Source: Panaeolus papilionaceus (Eukaryota; Basidiomycota; Agaricomycetes; Agaricales). Taken from it: a stretch of 64,000 bases of DNA. The position numbers were made by a program, and so were the translations under genes. Shown here in pieces: positions 9,285 through 19,289 of this stretch. Within the stretch, counting starts at the first letter, position 1. Every line of letters starts with the position of its first letter. The stretch is taken from contig JADNRZ010000030.1 of the NCBI GenBank assembly GCA_015501605.1, positions 408,430 through 472,429 on the forward strand, in the 5' to 3' direction. The notes under the pieces were generated by a model. It did not search any database. It had not been told where the DNA came from and saw only the letters and a list, made by a program, of their open reading frames with translations.

Positions 9285-12200
9285 CCCCTCCCCCGGTCCT
9301 TTGTCTATCCGCACCACTCATGCCCCTTACGAAAGCCTGTGACAAGTGAAGTCTCTGTGCAAACGCCCGCACAAACTCCACCCTGTCCCAAAGTCATCCT
9401 CAACTCTCGTAATCGGTATGCTCCTCTGGTTGATGAGACTCCATCTCTCCCAGATGAAGACAAGGTTCCCTCCTCTCCATCCTCCCTCCATGATCCTTCT
9501 GCTCCGCCCCGCCTACCTCGTCGCTCCAAATGGGAATGTCGTCGCCTTCCATCCTCGTGCACCATCTCTTCTCTTGCACCTGGACCTAGCTCCCTTCACC
9601 TGAAGGTTGAGATAGAGACCACCGACTCCCATGAAGCTCGATCTGTTAAGGCCTTGCTTGACACTGGCGCTACTGGTCTGTTCATTGATCGAGAGTACGT
9701 CAAGTCCAACCGAATTGCCACCAGGAAGCTCAGCCGCCCCATCCCTGTTCGTAACGTGGATGGAACGCTCAACGAGTCTGGTTCAATTACTGAGGTGGTT
9801 GACTTGATCCTCCGGTACAACGGCCACACAGAACGCGCGCTCTTCTGTGTCACAGGCTTAGGGAAGCAGAAGCTGATCATTGGATACACTTGGTTCAGGG
9901 ATCACAATCCTGAAGTCAATTGGGAAACTGGAGAAGTCAAGATGTCTCGTTGCAAGCCCAGCAGTCGATGCTTTGGTTGCAAGAAGGAACTCAATGAGGA
10001 AAAGAAGGCTGCTCGTAAGGAAGAAGCCAAGGTGAATGCCTGCCGCTCTGGTCCTGCCCCCTCTCTCACCCCTGAAGAGTCTTCCCCTGAAGATTCTGAT
10101 GATCTCGAGTCCTCTGATCTGCCATTTGATCTTGAGGAAGGTGATCGTGTCTGGGTTTCTGGCTTACTCCCTGAGGAAGCTGAAGAGCATATCAACGCTA
10201 CTTCAACCATCAGTCAACGCCTGGCTGAAGGTTTCTTGCGTAACTCTGCTCCTCAACCAGAACAGACCACTCTCCCTTCCTCACCTCATGGTCCAGTCCC
10301 TGACTATCAGAGTCTCTTCCATCGTGTCTTCTCTGAAGCTGAGTTTCTTAAGCTTCCTGAAAGAAGACCTTGGGATCATGCGATTGAGCTCATTCCTGGA
10401 GCCCAACCCAAGGGATGCAAGGTTTACCCATTAAACCCTGCAGAACGTGAAGAGGCTGAGCGCTTCCTTGCTGAGAACGAGGCTCAGGGAAAGATTCGCC
10501 GCTCCAAGTCCCCCATGGCATCACCAGTCTTCTTTGTGAAGAAAAAGGATGGCTCCCTTCGTCTGGTCCAGGACTATCGCATGCTCAACGATATGACTGT
10601 GAAGAACAAGTACCCTCTCCCTCTCATCTCTGACCTTATCAACCAACTTCGTGGTGCACGCTACTTCACCAAGCTTGACATTCGTTGGGGTTTCAACAAT
10701 GTCCGCATCAAAGAAGGAGATGAGTGGAAGGCTGCTTTTCGCACTCACAGAGGTCTCTTCGAACCTCTTGTCATGTTCTTTGGTCTCACCAACAGTCCTG
10801 CCACCTTCCAAACCATGATGAACGAGATCTTCCAAGACATGATCTCTGAAGGTGTGGTTGTGGTATACCTGGATGACATCCTGATCTTCACCAAGGATAT
10901 TCCTGAGCATCGAGAGGTCACTCATAGGGTCCTGAAGCGTCTAGAGGAACATGGTCTCTGCCTCCGCCTGGAGAAATGCGAGTTTGAGAAGACACGCATT
11001 GAGTACCTTGGGCTTATTGTTGCCGAGAACCGAGTCGAGATGGATCCTGTCAAAGTTGCTGGAGTTGCTCAATGGCCCACCCCCACCAATAGGAAAGAAG
11101 TCCAATCTTTCCTGGGTTTTGCCAACTTCTATCGACGGTTCATCAAGGACTTCTCTCATCATGCACGTCCCCTCTTTGATCTCACCAAGAGCTCCACTGA
11201 GTTTTCCTGGTCTCCTGCTGCCGCTACTGCCTTCCAGTCCATCAAGGATGCTGTCACCTCCTCCCCTGTCCTTGCCGCTCCCAATGACGATCTCCCTTTC
11301 CGGCTTGAAGCTGACTCTTCAGACTTCGCCACTGGTGCTGTACTCTCTCAGCAGTCTCCAGAAGATGGAAAGTGGCATCCAATCGCTTTCTTTTCCAAGT
11401 CACTCTCTCCTGTCGAAAGGAATTATGAGATTCATGACAAGGAAATGCTTGCAATCATTCGAGCCTTACAGGAATGGAGACACTTCCTTGAGGGTGCCCG
11501 CCACAAGTTTGAGATCTGGACTGACCACAAGAACTTGGAATACTTCATGTCGTCTCAGAACCTCAACCGCAGGCAAGCCCGCTGGTCTCTCACTCTGGCC
11601 CGCTTTGACTTTGTCATGCAGCACAAGGCAGGAGCTACTATGGGAAAAGCAGATGCCCTCTCACGTCGGTCTGACCATGGTTCTAGTGAACGTGACAACC
11701 AGAACATCACCCTCCTCACCCCAGGGATGTTTGCAGTTCGTGCACTAGAAGGTCTGGAATTTGTTGGACAGGAACGCTCTCTGGTTCGTGAGATCCGTCG
11801 ACATTCCAAGGAGGCCTCTGATCTTGAGGACACTGTGGCCAAGGCAGTCAAGGCACTCAGAAAGACTGGATCTCAGTCTCTTTGCTCCTCAGAGTGGGAT
11901 GAAGCTGATGGTCTTATCTACTTCTGTGGAAAGCTCTATGTTCCACCAGGTGGTGATCTTCGTCGTCGCATTGTGGCTCTCTGTCATGACTCCACTCTTG
12001 CTGGACACCCTGGACGTTGGAAGACCTTGGAGCTTGTGTCTAGGAACTACTGGTGGCCACGCATGTCTAAGTTCATTGGACTCTACACCAGCACCTGTGA
12101 CATGTGTCTTAGGACCAAGACCATCAGGCAGCGACCCCTTGGAGAGCTTGAGCCCCTTGCCGTTCCTGACCGCCGTTGGGACCATATCAGTGTGGACTTC

Positions 12201-13313
12201 ATTGTCGAGCTTCCTGAGTCCAATGGTTATGATGCCATTATGGTTGTTGTTGACTCCCTTTCCAAACGCGCCCACTTCACTGCTACCACTACCACTGTCT
12301 CTGCCCTAGGCACTGCCCGCATGTATCGTGACCATATCTGGAAACTCCATGGCCTCCCATCCAAGGTAGTCTCTGATCGCGGTCCACAGTTCATTGCAGA
12401 GTTCACTACTGAACTCTACAGGCTGCTTGGGATTGAGCCAGCTCGTAGCACTGCCTATCACCCTCAAACTGATGGGCAGACTGAGCGTGTCAACCAGGAG
12501 TTGGAACAATACCTCAGGCTCTACATCTCTGAGCGACAGGATGACTGGTACGACATCCTTTCCATGGCCGAGTTTGCCTACAACAACCATGTCCACTCCT
12601 CCACCCAGCAGACTCCCTTCCTTCTAGACTCTGGTCAACACCCTCGCATGGGCTTTGAACCTCTTCCTCCATCCCGGATGGAAACTGTGAATGAGTTCAC
12701 TGATAGGATGAAGACTGCTCTTGAGGAAGCACGTGCTGCCTTAGCAGCTGCTAAGGAGGACATGGCTAGGTACTACAACCGGCGTCGCACCAAGGCTCCT
12801 GAGATCAAGCCTGGAGATCGTGTCTACCTTGATGCCTCAGACATCCAAACCACTCGGCCATCCAAGAAGCTCTCCCACAAGCGAGTTGGTCCTTACCCAG
12901 TCATTTCTAGTGTTGGAAAGAATGCCTACCGTCTTCAGCTTCCTAAATCCCTCTCCCGCATCCATCCAGTCTTCCATGTTGTCAGACTCACTCCTGCTCC
13001 TTATGACCCCATCTCTGGTCGAAGAGCCAAGCTACCCCCACCTCCTGTGCTTGTTGACAATGTTGAAGAGTTTGTTGTGGAGAAGATTTTGAACAGCAAG
13101 TTCATCAGAGGCAAACTTCGATACCTGATCAAATGGGAAGGATACGATGCTGGTTGGAATTCTTGGGAACCAGCTGACGATGTCCATGCTCCTGACCTCA
13201 TCAAAGACTTCTATGCAGAGAATCCTAAGGCTCCAAAGGTTATCAGGACCACCTATGCTCATATTCCTTATAAACAGGCTGGACTTCATGCTTCGAGGGC
13301 AAAGCAATCCTAG
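9285..13313 (+). CDS. pol: Chromovirus pol polyprotein (PR-RT-RNH-INT-chromodomain)
   Basis: The frame is open from 9285 to a stop at 13311. There is no early ATG, so expression probably needs a -1 shift from the gag frame in the 9285-9342 overlap. Counting residues from 9339: aspartic protease DTGATG at 108-113; reverse transcriptase with LVQDYRMLN and catalytic YLDD at 510-513; RNase H with EADSSDFATGAVLSQ and DHKNLEYF; integrase with an H2C2 zinc finger (HDSTLAGHPG to CDMCLRTK) and catalytic Asp953, Asp1013, Glu1049 (DD35E); and a chromodomain from about 1243 (EEFVVEKIL, YLIKWEGYD, NSWEPADDV). Chromodomains of this group steer integration to marked chromatin. All catalytic residues are present, so pol could be functional. 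Confidence 0.93.
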   Translation, partial: PLPRSFVYPHHSCPLRKPVTSEVSVQTPAQTPPCPKVILNSRNRYAPLVDETPSLPDEDKVPSSPSSLHDPSAPPRLPRRSKWECRRLPSSCTISSLAPGPSSLHLKVEIETTDSHEARSVKALLDTGATGLFIDREYVKSNRIATRKLSRPIPVRNVDGTLNESGSITEVVDLILRYNGHTERALFCVTGLGKQKLIIGYTWFRDHNPEVNWETGEVKMSRCKPSSRCFGCKKELNEEKKAARKEEAKVNACRSGPAPSLTPEESSPEDSDDLESSDLPFDLEEGDRVWVSGLLPEEAEEHINATSTISQRLAEGFLRNSAPQPEQTTLPSSPHGPVPDYQSLFHRVFSEAEFLKLPERRPWDHAIELIPGAQPKGCKVYPLNPAEREEAERFLAENEAQGKIRRSKSPMASPVFFVKKKDGSLRLVQDYRMLNDMTVKNKYPLPLISDLINQLRGARYFTKLDIRWGFNNVRIKEGDEWKAAFRTHRGLFEPLVMFFGLTNSPATFQTMMNEIFQDMISEGVVVVYLDDILIFTKDIPEHREVTHRVLKRLEEHGLCLRLEKCEFEKTRIEYLGLIVAENRVEMDPVKVAGVAQWPTPTNRKEVQSFLGFANFYRRFIKDFSHHARPLFDLTKSSTEFSWSPAAATAFQSIKDAVTSSPVLAAPNDDLPFRLEADSSDFATGAVLSQQSPEDGKWHPIAFFSKSLSPVERNYEIHDKEMLAIIRALQEWRHFLEGARHKFEIWTDHKNLEYFMSSQNLNRRQARWSLTLARFDFVMQHKAGATMGKADALSRRSDHGSSERDNQNITLLTPGMFAVRALEGLEFVGQERSLVREIRRHSKEASDLEDTVAKAVKALRKTGSQSLCSSEWDEADGLIYFCGKLYVPPGGDLRRRIVALCHDSTLAGHPGRWKTLELVSRNYWWPRMSKFIGLYTSTCDMCLRTKTIRQRPLGELEPLAVPDRRWDHISVDFIVELPESNGYDAIMVVVDSLSKRAHFTATTTTVSALGTARMYRDHIWKLHGLPSKVVSDRGPQFIAEFTTELYRLLGIEPARSTAYHPQTDGQTERVNQELEQYLRLYISERQDDWYDILSMAEFAYNNHVHSSTQQTPFLLDSGQHPRMGFEPLPPSRMETVNEFTDRMKTALEEARAALAAAKEDMARYYNRRRTKAPEIKPGDRVYLDASDIQTTRPSKKLSHKRVGPYPVISSVGKNAYRLQLPKSLSRIHPVFHVVRLTPAPYDPISGRRAKLPPPPVLVDNVEEFVVEKILNSKFIRGKLRYLIKWEGYDAGWNSWEPADDVHAPDLIKDFYAENPKAPKVIRTTYAHIPYKQAGLHASRAKQS

Positions 13314-13321
13314 AGGGGGGG
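13312..13321 (+). promoter_or_regulatory. Polypurine tract of the chromovirus
   Basis: AGAGGGGGGG lies 3 nt before the 3' LTR. This is the usual place for the primer of plus-strand DNA synthesis. Confidence 0.75.
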
Positions 13322-13324
13322 TAA

Positions 13325-13730
13325 TGTCAGGGGATCTCCTGCTACCTCCTATTGTTTTCCTTATTATTGTCTCTCTGTCTCTCTTTCCCCCTATTTCCCT
13401 TTCTCTATTTCATTATCTGGACATACCATGGACTCATATATATTATATTACACTCTCCTTTAGTTGCCACTCATTCATCATTTAGTTGTTGCCACTGTTA
13501 CATAGTCATTCCTTTGTGTTTCCCTTTGTTTGTTTCCAAAGGCATTGTTTGGCATCAAGGCTGATGCCAATGCCAGCTCATCACTTAAATAGCTGTTTCA
13601 CCTGGGTTTGATCCTTTACCTCTTTCTCTTTGGATCTCCCCCAGGTGAGCCTACTTCCTGTATTTATGTAGAGCTGATATATATCTTTGGATCTCCCCCA
13701 GGACTTGTGTGTGTCTGAGGTGCCCTTACA
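13325..13730 (+). repeat. 3' LTR of the chromovirus
   Basis: 406 bp, identical by eye to 7479-7884. It is followed directly by the TSD copy GGTGA and then by the resumed transposase sequence of the host element. Confidence 0.95.
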
Positions 13731-14596
13731 GGTGAGTCCATCCATCTCTCCTGCTGCATCTGTGTAGCAAGAACCTTTAACCTCCCTTTTTGGGTGCAGG
13801 ATATTTTGTAGATTGGTGAGTGCTTCCAGTGCTTCCAGCTTGTTGACAGGCAGATAATTCTTTCTATCTTCAGTGTCGTCTTTGCCAGTCAAGGTTGGTT
13901 CATCTTCAGACTCATCATTGACTCCAGGTGCAGCATTGCCTACTGCCAAATTGGGTTGAGGCCCATGTAGGATTGCCTTCAGCTTCTCCATCACCTCTTC
14001 ATGTTCTTTGTTGGTTGAAAAAGCATTCTGTGTGTCTTTTACTGCTTTCTTTTCAGCTGCCAGGTACATTTCTCAGTAAGCAGAGATTGGCATCTGATTG
14101 AAGAGCTCTTGGTGAAGTGTGCATCCCAGAGAGAGACAACAGCACAGGCATTTGCAGTCAAGGCTATTACCTGCATCAAATGGTAATCCTTGACAAGATT
14201 ATTGACTGCAGTATCAATAGATTCCAACAACCCATCAGTTGGGCTCTCAAGCTGGAATCGTGCTGAATTGGGTGTTGCATATGCTGTTTCCGAGTCGCTA
14301 TCCTCATCATCACTGATATCCAGGTCCTCTTCATTGGATAGATGGTACATTGCCTGAGTCTGGCTTGCTATTGACACCATATCTGTATCATCTAGCCCAA
14401 GTCTGGTGGCAGCAGGTATCTCACTGGTGCTGGATGCAGGAAGGTGTGTAGCATGTGTAGAGCTTTTTGCCATGCATGTGCTGTCAGTGTCTATATCCAT
14501 TGACATTGCAAGAGTTGCTCTGAGGGTGTGTGTGGGTGCTTCCATGATTGACAGAACCTTCATAGCGAAAGAGTAAAGGATATTTGAAGCCAACAA

Positions 14597-15724
14597 TGCT
14601 TCCTGAGACTGAAATGAGATGTGAGACTAAGAGATCCAAAATGTGGGCATAAAGTAAGCTATTTTGATTTTTACGAAGCCTGGTGTATTAAGTACAACTG
14701 AAATAAATTAAATACCGACTATGGGGGGTTTGAAACAATGCCTGAAAGTGCCCAGGCACATAAGAAAAGGGTTTGAAACAAAAGAATATCTTAAAAGGAG
14801 TTGTAAGAGAGGGGGTGGAATGAGGAGAGGGGCAGTTGGATGGTAAATGGGGTCCAAAATATGAATTAAATGATGGAAATGAATAAGAATTAAAAGTCTG
14901 TATGAAAGGTGAAGTGCAGAGTGACAGGATGCAGTGTCAGTATATCCCAATTCGTGTTGTGGCAGCTGATAGGGATGATATGAGTGACAGTCTTAGCGAT
15001 GTAAGTGTGCACGGACAGTGAAAGGGGGCATGGTAACCAAAACAAGTAAGCATTGATGCGTGGAATGCGTGCATGATGGTAATTCCGAAAATATGTGTGA
15101 TTGCAGGTGCAGGTGAGCATGCTGCTCATCAACATGTCATTTCCAGATTCCAGCTGGGAGGATAAACCAATGTTGGAAAAATGTCCATCCAGTGGGGTGT
15201 TTCCAGTTGTCATCTCACTCTGTATGTGTAAGGAATGGTGTTTTGTCGTCTGAAATAAACATTTTGTGTTCTGGAATAGCCATTTGTGAATTTAATTGAG
15301 CTCATCTTTGCTGTGGCTGACTTTATTACTTTATCTTTGAGTGCCTTCAGTGCAGCCTTGACATGCTTAAGTCCTGAATTGGCCCTACATGCCTGCTGGC
15401 ATTTGGATAGCACCATCCTTATACAGTAGTGATGAGGTATTAACAGGAGCAAGAGGCGACTGCAATATTGGATTACATCATTTTGCCCCTATGTTTGAAC
15501 TTGGATTCTTACAGCTGATGTTTAGCTTGTTCACAGCCAAAAACAAGAAAAAAAATTACACAGGCTGATGTGAAATTGTATAATCTATTACTCTGTGTAA
15601 AAACAACTTTTTTTCCTTCAAGAGTTGGAAGCTAAACATCCAAAGAACCTCATTTTTTTGCCCTAAGTCACTCTTTGTTACTTTTCAATCACGTGAGTTA
15701 GTTGTTCTTGCATGAGCCCTATCT
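14597..15724. other. Non-coding end of the Tc1/mariner-related element
   Basis: About 1.1 kb between the first recognisable transposase coding sequence and the right TIR. Short open frames show no domain. It is presumably the promoter and leader of the minus-strand transposase, ending at the TIR just before TA 15725-15726. Confidence 0.4.
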
Positions 15725-15732
15725 TACAAGTG

Positions 15733-15767
15733 TACTCACAGTGATCAAAAGTGTTCACAGTTAGGTT
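15733..15767 (+). repeat. Left terminal inverted repeat of the KDZ element
   Basis: 35 bp, exact reverse complement of 39470-39504. It contains the near-palindromic core GTGATCAAAAGTGTTCAC. Confidence 0.85.
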
Positions 15768-16140
15768 CTGAGGCCTTTAAGGCTTCAGGTTTTGTCCCCT
15801 GCTGAAATTGCGCCAAGAAATACCGCAAATGTTTGCCATGTGATTTTCATTGTCCCATGTTCTTCCTGTGTCATGTGCACGTGCCCTTACTTAGCTTTGT
15901 CTGGACTCTGGTTCTTTGTCTGAGTATACAGGGCAGGAAGGATATCCACTGCCGCAGAGATGAGAGCAGAAAGGTGCCAGGATGCAGACAGTAAGGCCTC
16001 GGTGAGTTGACATATAGAACATGTACAGTGTAAGAACTGAGTTGAGCTGGTGGAATCCATAGATATCCAATGGATTAAATAGATGACATTAGTAGGTATT
16101 GTATAGGATTAATAGCAGTAAGTAAGGGCATTAGTATGGG

Positions 16141-16660
16141 TAGGTAAGAGGGCGGGTGCAGGGGGTAGGGGGGGGGTATGGGTGGGGGGCGGATGCAGGG
16201 GATGGGGTAGGGCGATGGGTAGGGGGTAGGGGGAGTGGGTAGGGGGTGGGCGTAGGGGATGGGGTAGGAGGAGGGGTAGGGGGCGGGTGCAAGGGGGTTA
16301 GGGTAGGGCGTAGGAGCGGATGCAGGGGCTGGGGTAGGGGGATGGGTATGGGGCGGATGCAGGTGTTCAGGTAGGGGGATGGGCAGGGGAGGGGGTGGGG
16401 GGCGGATGTAGGGATGGAGCAGGTGCAGGGATGGGGTAGAGGGTAGGGGCGGATGCAGGGGCTGGGGTAGGGGGATGGGTATGGGGCGGATGCAGGTGTT
16501 CAGGTAGGGGATGGGTAGGGGATGGGATGGGGCGGGTAGGGGGCGGGTGCAGGGGATGGAGGATGGGTAGGGGGATGGGTAGGGGTAGGGGGCAGGTGCA
16601 ACAGCGGGTGCAGGGGATGGGGCAGGTAGGGGGCGGGTGCAAGGGGGATGGGGACATAGG
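16141..16660 (+). repeat. G-rich degenerate tandem array, left subterminal
   Basis: About 520 bp built from GGGTAGGGGGATGGGTAGGG-like units interspersed with GGCGGATGCAGGGG. One longer block is repeated (GGCGGATGCAGGTGTTCAGG occurs near 16350 and 16485). Many runs of four or more G allow G-quadruplex formation. The array is the inverse of the C-rich array at 38180-38740. Proline-rich open frames on the minus strand are a by-product. Confidence 0.85.
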
Positions 16661-16808
16661 ATGGTATGCGGGTGCAGATGAATGGAACAGGAAACAGAGG
16701 TAGGGGGTTGGGATTAGTAAGTCATGGTTGTAGACAGAGCAGATACTACGAAGTGGATGGTATCCAGGGATATGGAGCGGGCGCAGGGGCAGGGGATATG
16801 TAGCAGAT

Positions 16809-16874
16809 GCAGCTTAGATAGGAATCGTGTGCAGCTTAGATAGGAATCGTGTGCAGCTTAGATAGGAATCGTGT
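16809..16874 (+). repeat. Three tandem copies of a 22-bp unit
   Basis: GCAGCTTAGATAGGAATCGTGT is repeated three times without change. No similar array was noticed on the other side of the element. Confidence 0.85.
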
Positions 16875-17163
16875 GCAGGTGCAGCCGATACAGCAACGAG
16901 TTAGGGGCGATAGAGGTGCGGGCCATATGATAGGGTTTTGTGTCTTCTGTTGGCGTACATCAGAATAGAGTTTGACACGGCTGCTGAATGAAACCAGGTT
17001 CAAGTAAGATGTGAGTGCCAAGTATGCAACATGTGTGGAAGCGGCCGTATAGTGGGCCCCATATACGCTTTTTGGAAGGTCCCATCAATAGCATCATTTC
17101 CACACAATGGGTCCCTGACATTGCCAAAAAGGACAAGATCTAGCTTTGATCGATACACTCACC

Positions 17164-19289
17164 ATGACTTCCACTCCCCTCCCCGAGACCTTTCCCTTCG
17201 CTGAACAAGCGCCCCTCACAGATGAGATGGCCTTCTCTACAGAGTCTCCATACTACACCATGTTCTCGCACAGGAAGAACTGGAACATTCTGGAGCCGTT
17301 TCGCAGCAATGGGACGTTCGAACTGGACTTCAAAATTCAAAACATTGTGCTGTATGGTGGATTTCGATTGACAGAGATATGCAGGAGTGGGATGAGATAT
17401 GCTGATGTTGTTGAAGAGGACGAGAGCATTCGAAGAATGACCTGGATACAGATAGGTCTCCGGCACGAACTGGTGCGTCTGCAATGTTGTTATCTTCTAA
17501 TCAGCTTATCTGATGGCTTGTTTGCAAGCGATATTTCTTGTCATTCGTCAGAATTGCGGCCGCGTCGGGCTGGGTCTCCACACTGGATATTCCACCCATC
17601 ATAACCTACCTTAGTTCTATTTTTGGGATTGCAACTACGGAGGACTTACCAGTTGTCATTGACGATCACATTTTTCAAAATGCATTGTTTACGTCATGGG
17701 AGGCATTGTTGGGTGCATGGGTTTCCCCTTGGTGGAAGGACACGGACTTCAACATGGCAGATCCAGCAGACCCACGCAACAAGACTCAGTTGATCGGCGA
17801 CAGCACCATCATGGAGGCATTGCGCAGTTTCTGGAATACCTACCAGGCGATCAAAATCGCGGAGCATGCAGCCTTAACAGAGGGTGCAGGGCCTCATACC
17901 AGCCACCGATCACATTGGACGCGAAAACCCAATACAAGCTTCGACACTTGTCATGAAACCAGTTGGGACAACTGGAATGACATGTATCTAGGTGTCCAAG
18001 GAAGACAATGGGCACTGCCTATCCCTGATGAGGATCCATATCCCGGAATCGATATCATGGGCTACCATGATAACTACAGCCTCTTCGAAGAAGGTTACCA
18101 AAGGTACAACAACCAGAACCCGGCGGACACAATACACCACGCCTGTAAAGATTTGGCCGCTGAGGGTCTTGCAATTGAGAAGGAGAACTGGCATGGTTCC
18201 CACATCCGATACCCCAGGCAAAGAGAGCCATTGCGACCAGACAAGGAACATATGGCCACTCCAGGTAGACCAAGGATCCCTGATACCCCGCTCTTCGTTG
18301 CAGGCGCAAAATGCGCAAGTGAGAGAGAACCATGCACGGCTCCGGCTCCATACATCGTGACCACTTCCATGCAACTCCTCAAATGTCCTCTGCAAGCGCG
18401 ACATCATGGCAGGTACCCTCCGACTCTGACGATGACCCGGCTCCGCTATCTGTACAGTCGAGCCCGCACAAAAGATTCGGGAAAGGCAAATCTGCCTCGC
18501 ACTGACTGAAGCTCCCTGCTGACTCGGCTGGTGATGAATCCCCAAGGGCATCTGGTCCCAGCAAACGACGAAGCAACAGGGCTCCATCAGCTTCATTGGA
18601 GGTTGAGATTATTGAACACCAACCTGCCCCTGTTGTCAACAAAGCGGCCACAGCTCGAGCACCAGCAGCTCCTATCAAAGAGGTTCCGCGTCCCAGTCAA
18701 CAGTGTCAGCCACCTACTGGAGGAGAGCAGCCATCAGTCGCACCATCGGCTTCAGCACCGCGTGTGCCACCAGCTGCTTCTCAACCAGCTGCCACAGATC
18801 GACCGGCTCCAAACACACCATGTGATCAAGAACTGGCTGCTCCCCAACGGGCTGCAGAGACAAGTGTAGCACAGACAGACCCTGCTCCCCAAAATGCTGC
18901 ATCTGACAGTACCCGAATGGAAACTGACGGTAAGTGGGACCCCTCATCGAACATTATATGACTTTCTGAACAAACCACCAGAGCCGATTTGGGAACAGGT
19001 GGTCGATTATGGGGCCACACACCTGCAGGCAACCAAGGCTGCAATCCAAGATGTTCCAATGGCCAACATCGATGAGGATGACAATGATGATGATGGTGAG
19101 GAATCAGAGGATAGCTTCGCAGCTGCACTGGCTGCAAGCGCACAGGGTGTTGCCGAACCTATCCTAGTTTCATCAGATGAGGACGAGAATGACGACGACG
19201 AGGAAGAGAACAACGATGATGATAATGGTTTTGAGAGCGCCTTTGTGAAGGCTGCTGGTCCTGCGTCCTCGCATGTGGCCAGTAAGTAA
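17164..19289 (+). pseudogene. KDZ cargo gene A, uncharacterised, decayed
   Basis: ATG at 17164. The first exon runs to 17472 and the second starts at 17529 (GTGCGT...GCAAG intron), giving a long frame to 18509. Motifs include WILEPFRSNGTFELDFKIQN, then WVSTLDIPP, LFTSWEALLGAWVSPWW and HETSWDNWNDMYLGVQ. A second block from about 18370 reads in another frame, rich in Ser/Pro/Ala with KRRSN. It holds a TGA at 18503 and continues past an intron into an acidic tail (DEDENDDDEEENNDDD) to 19289. I know of no biochemical function. Acidic and Ser/Pro-rich tails like this are common in genes carried by large basidiomycete transposons. The frame breaks argue for decay. The NotI octamer GCGGCCGC lies at 17556. 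Confidence 0.5.

Larger units (their letters stand above)
7479..13730 (+). mobile_element. Ty3/gypsy chromovirus (Tf1/sushi-type LTR retrotransposon), very young
   Basis: Both LTRs are 406 bp, begin TGTCAGGGGATCT and end CCCTTACA. I see no differences between them. The flanking 5-bp TSD is GGTGA (7474-7478 and 13731-13735). Order inside is PBS, gag, pol (protease, reverse transcriptase, RNase H, integrase, chromodomain), then polypurine tract. Integrase downstream of RT places it in Ty3/gypsy, and the terminal chromodomain places it among chromoviruses. It inserted into the transposase gene of the 5423-15724 element. Identical LTRs imply recent integration. Confidence 0.95.
5718..14596 (-). 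pseudogene. DDE transposase of the TA-flanked element, broken
   Basis: The C-terminal half reads in one frame from about 7470 down to 5978. A 49-bp intron (5929-5977) follows, then the last exon to a stop at 5718. Catalytic residues are visible: Asp in WYHDESTFY (codon 6871-6873), Asp in VFDNATTH (6577-6579) and Glu in NLIEQCWG (6097-6099). The second Asp and Glu are about 160 residues apart. A Cys-rich insert (CKSFRCKPGATDCYCQ) lies between them, as in a transposase family common in Agaricomycetes. TGA stops interrupt the frame at 7366, 7021 and 5916. The N-terminal half lies beyond the gypsy element at about 13736-14596, includes LTNLQNILHPKREVKG, and is itself frameshifted near 14050. The gene is inactive. 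Confidence 0.8.
5423..15724 (-). mobile_element. Tc1/mariner-related element with TA TSD, split by a gypsy insertion
   Basis: The left end (5423) and right end (15724) carry inverted AGATAGGGCTCATGCAA, followed by a looser match containing ACAACTA. Each tip is flanked by TA (5421-5422 and 15725-15726), the standard Tc1/mariner target. The element encodes a minus-strand DDE transposase. Without the gypsy insertion (6252 bp plus 5 bp TSD) it is about 4.0 kb. Its right tip lies only 8 bp from the left tip of the KDZ element. Confidence 0.75.

Noticed and set aside
16367..16657. Proline-rich ORF on the minus strand
   Set aside because: It is the translation of the G-rich tandem array. Any frame through C-rich repeats gives Pro/His/Thr runs.
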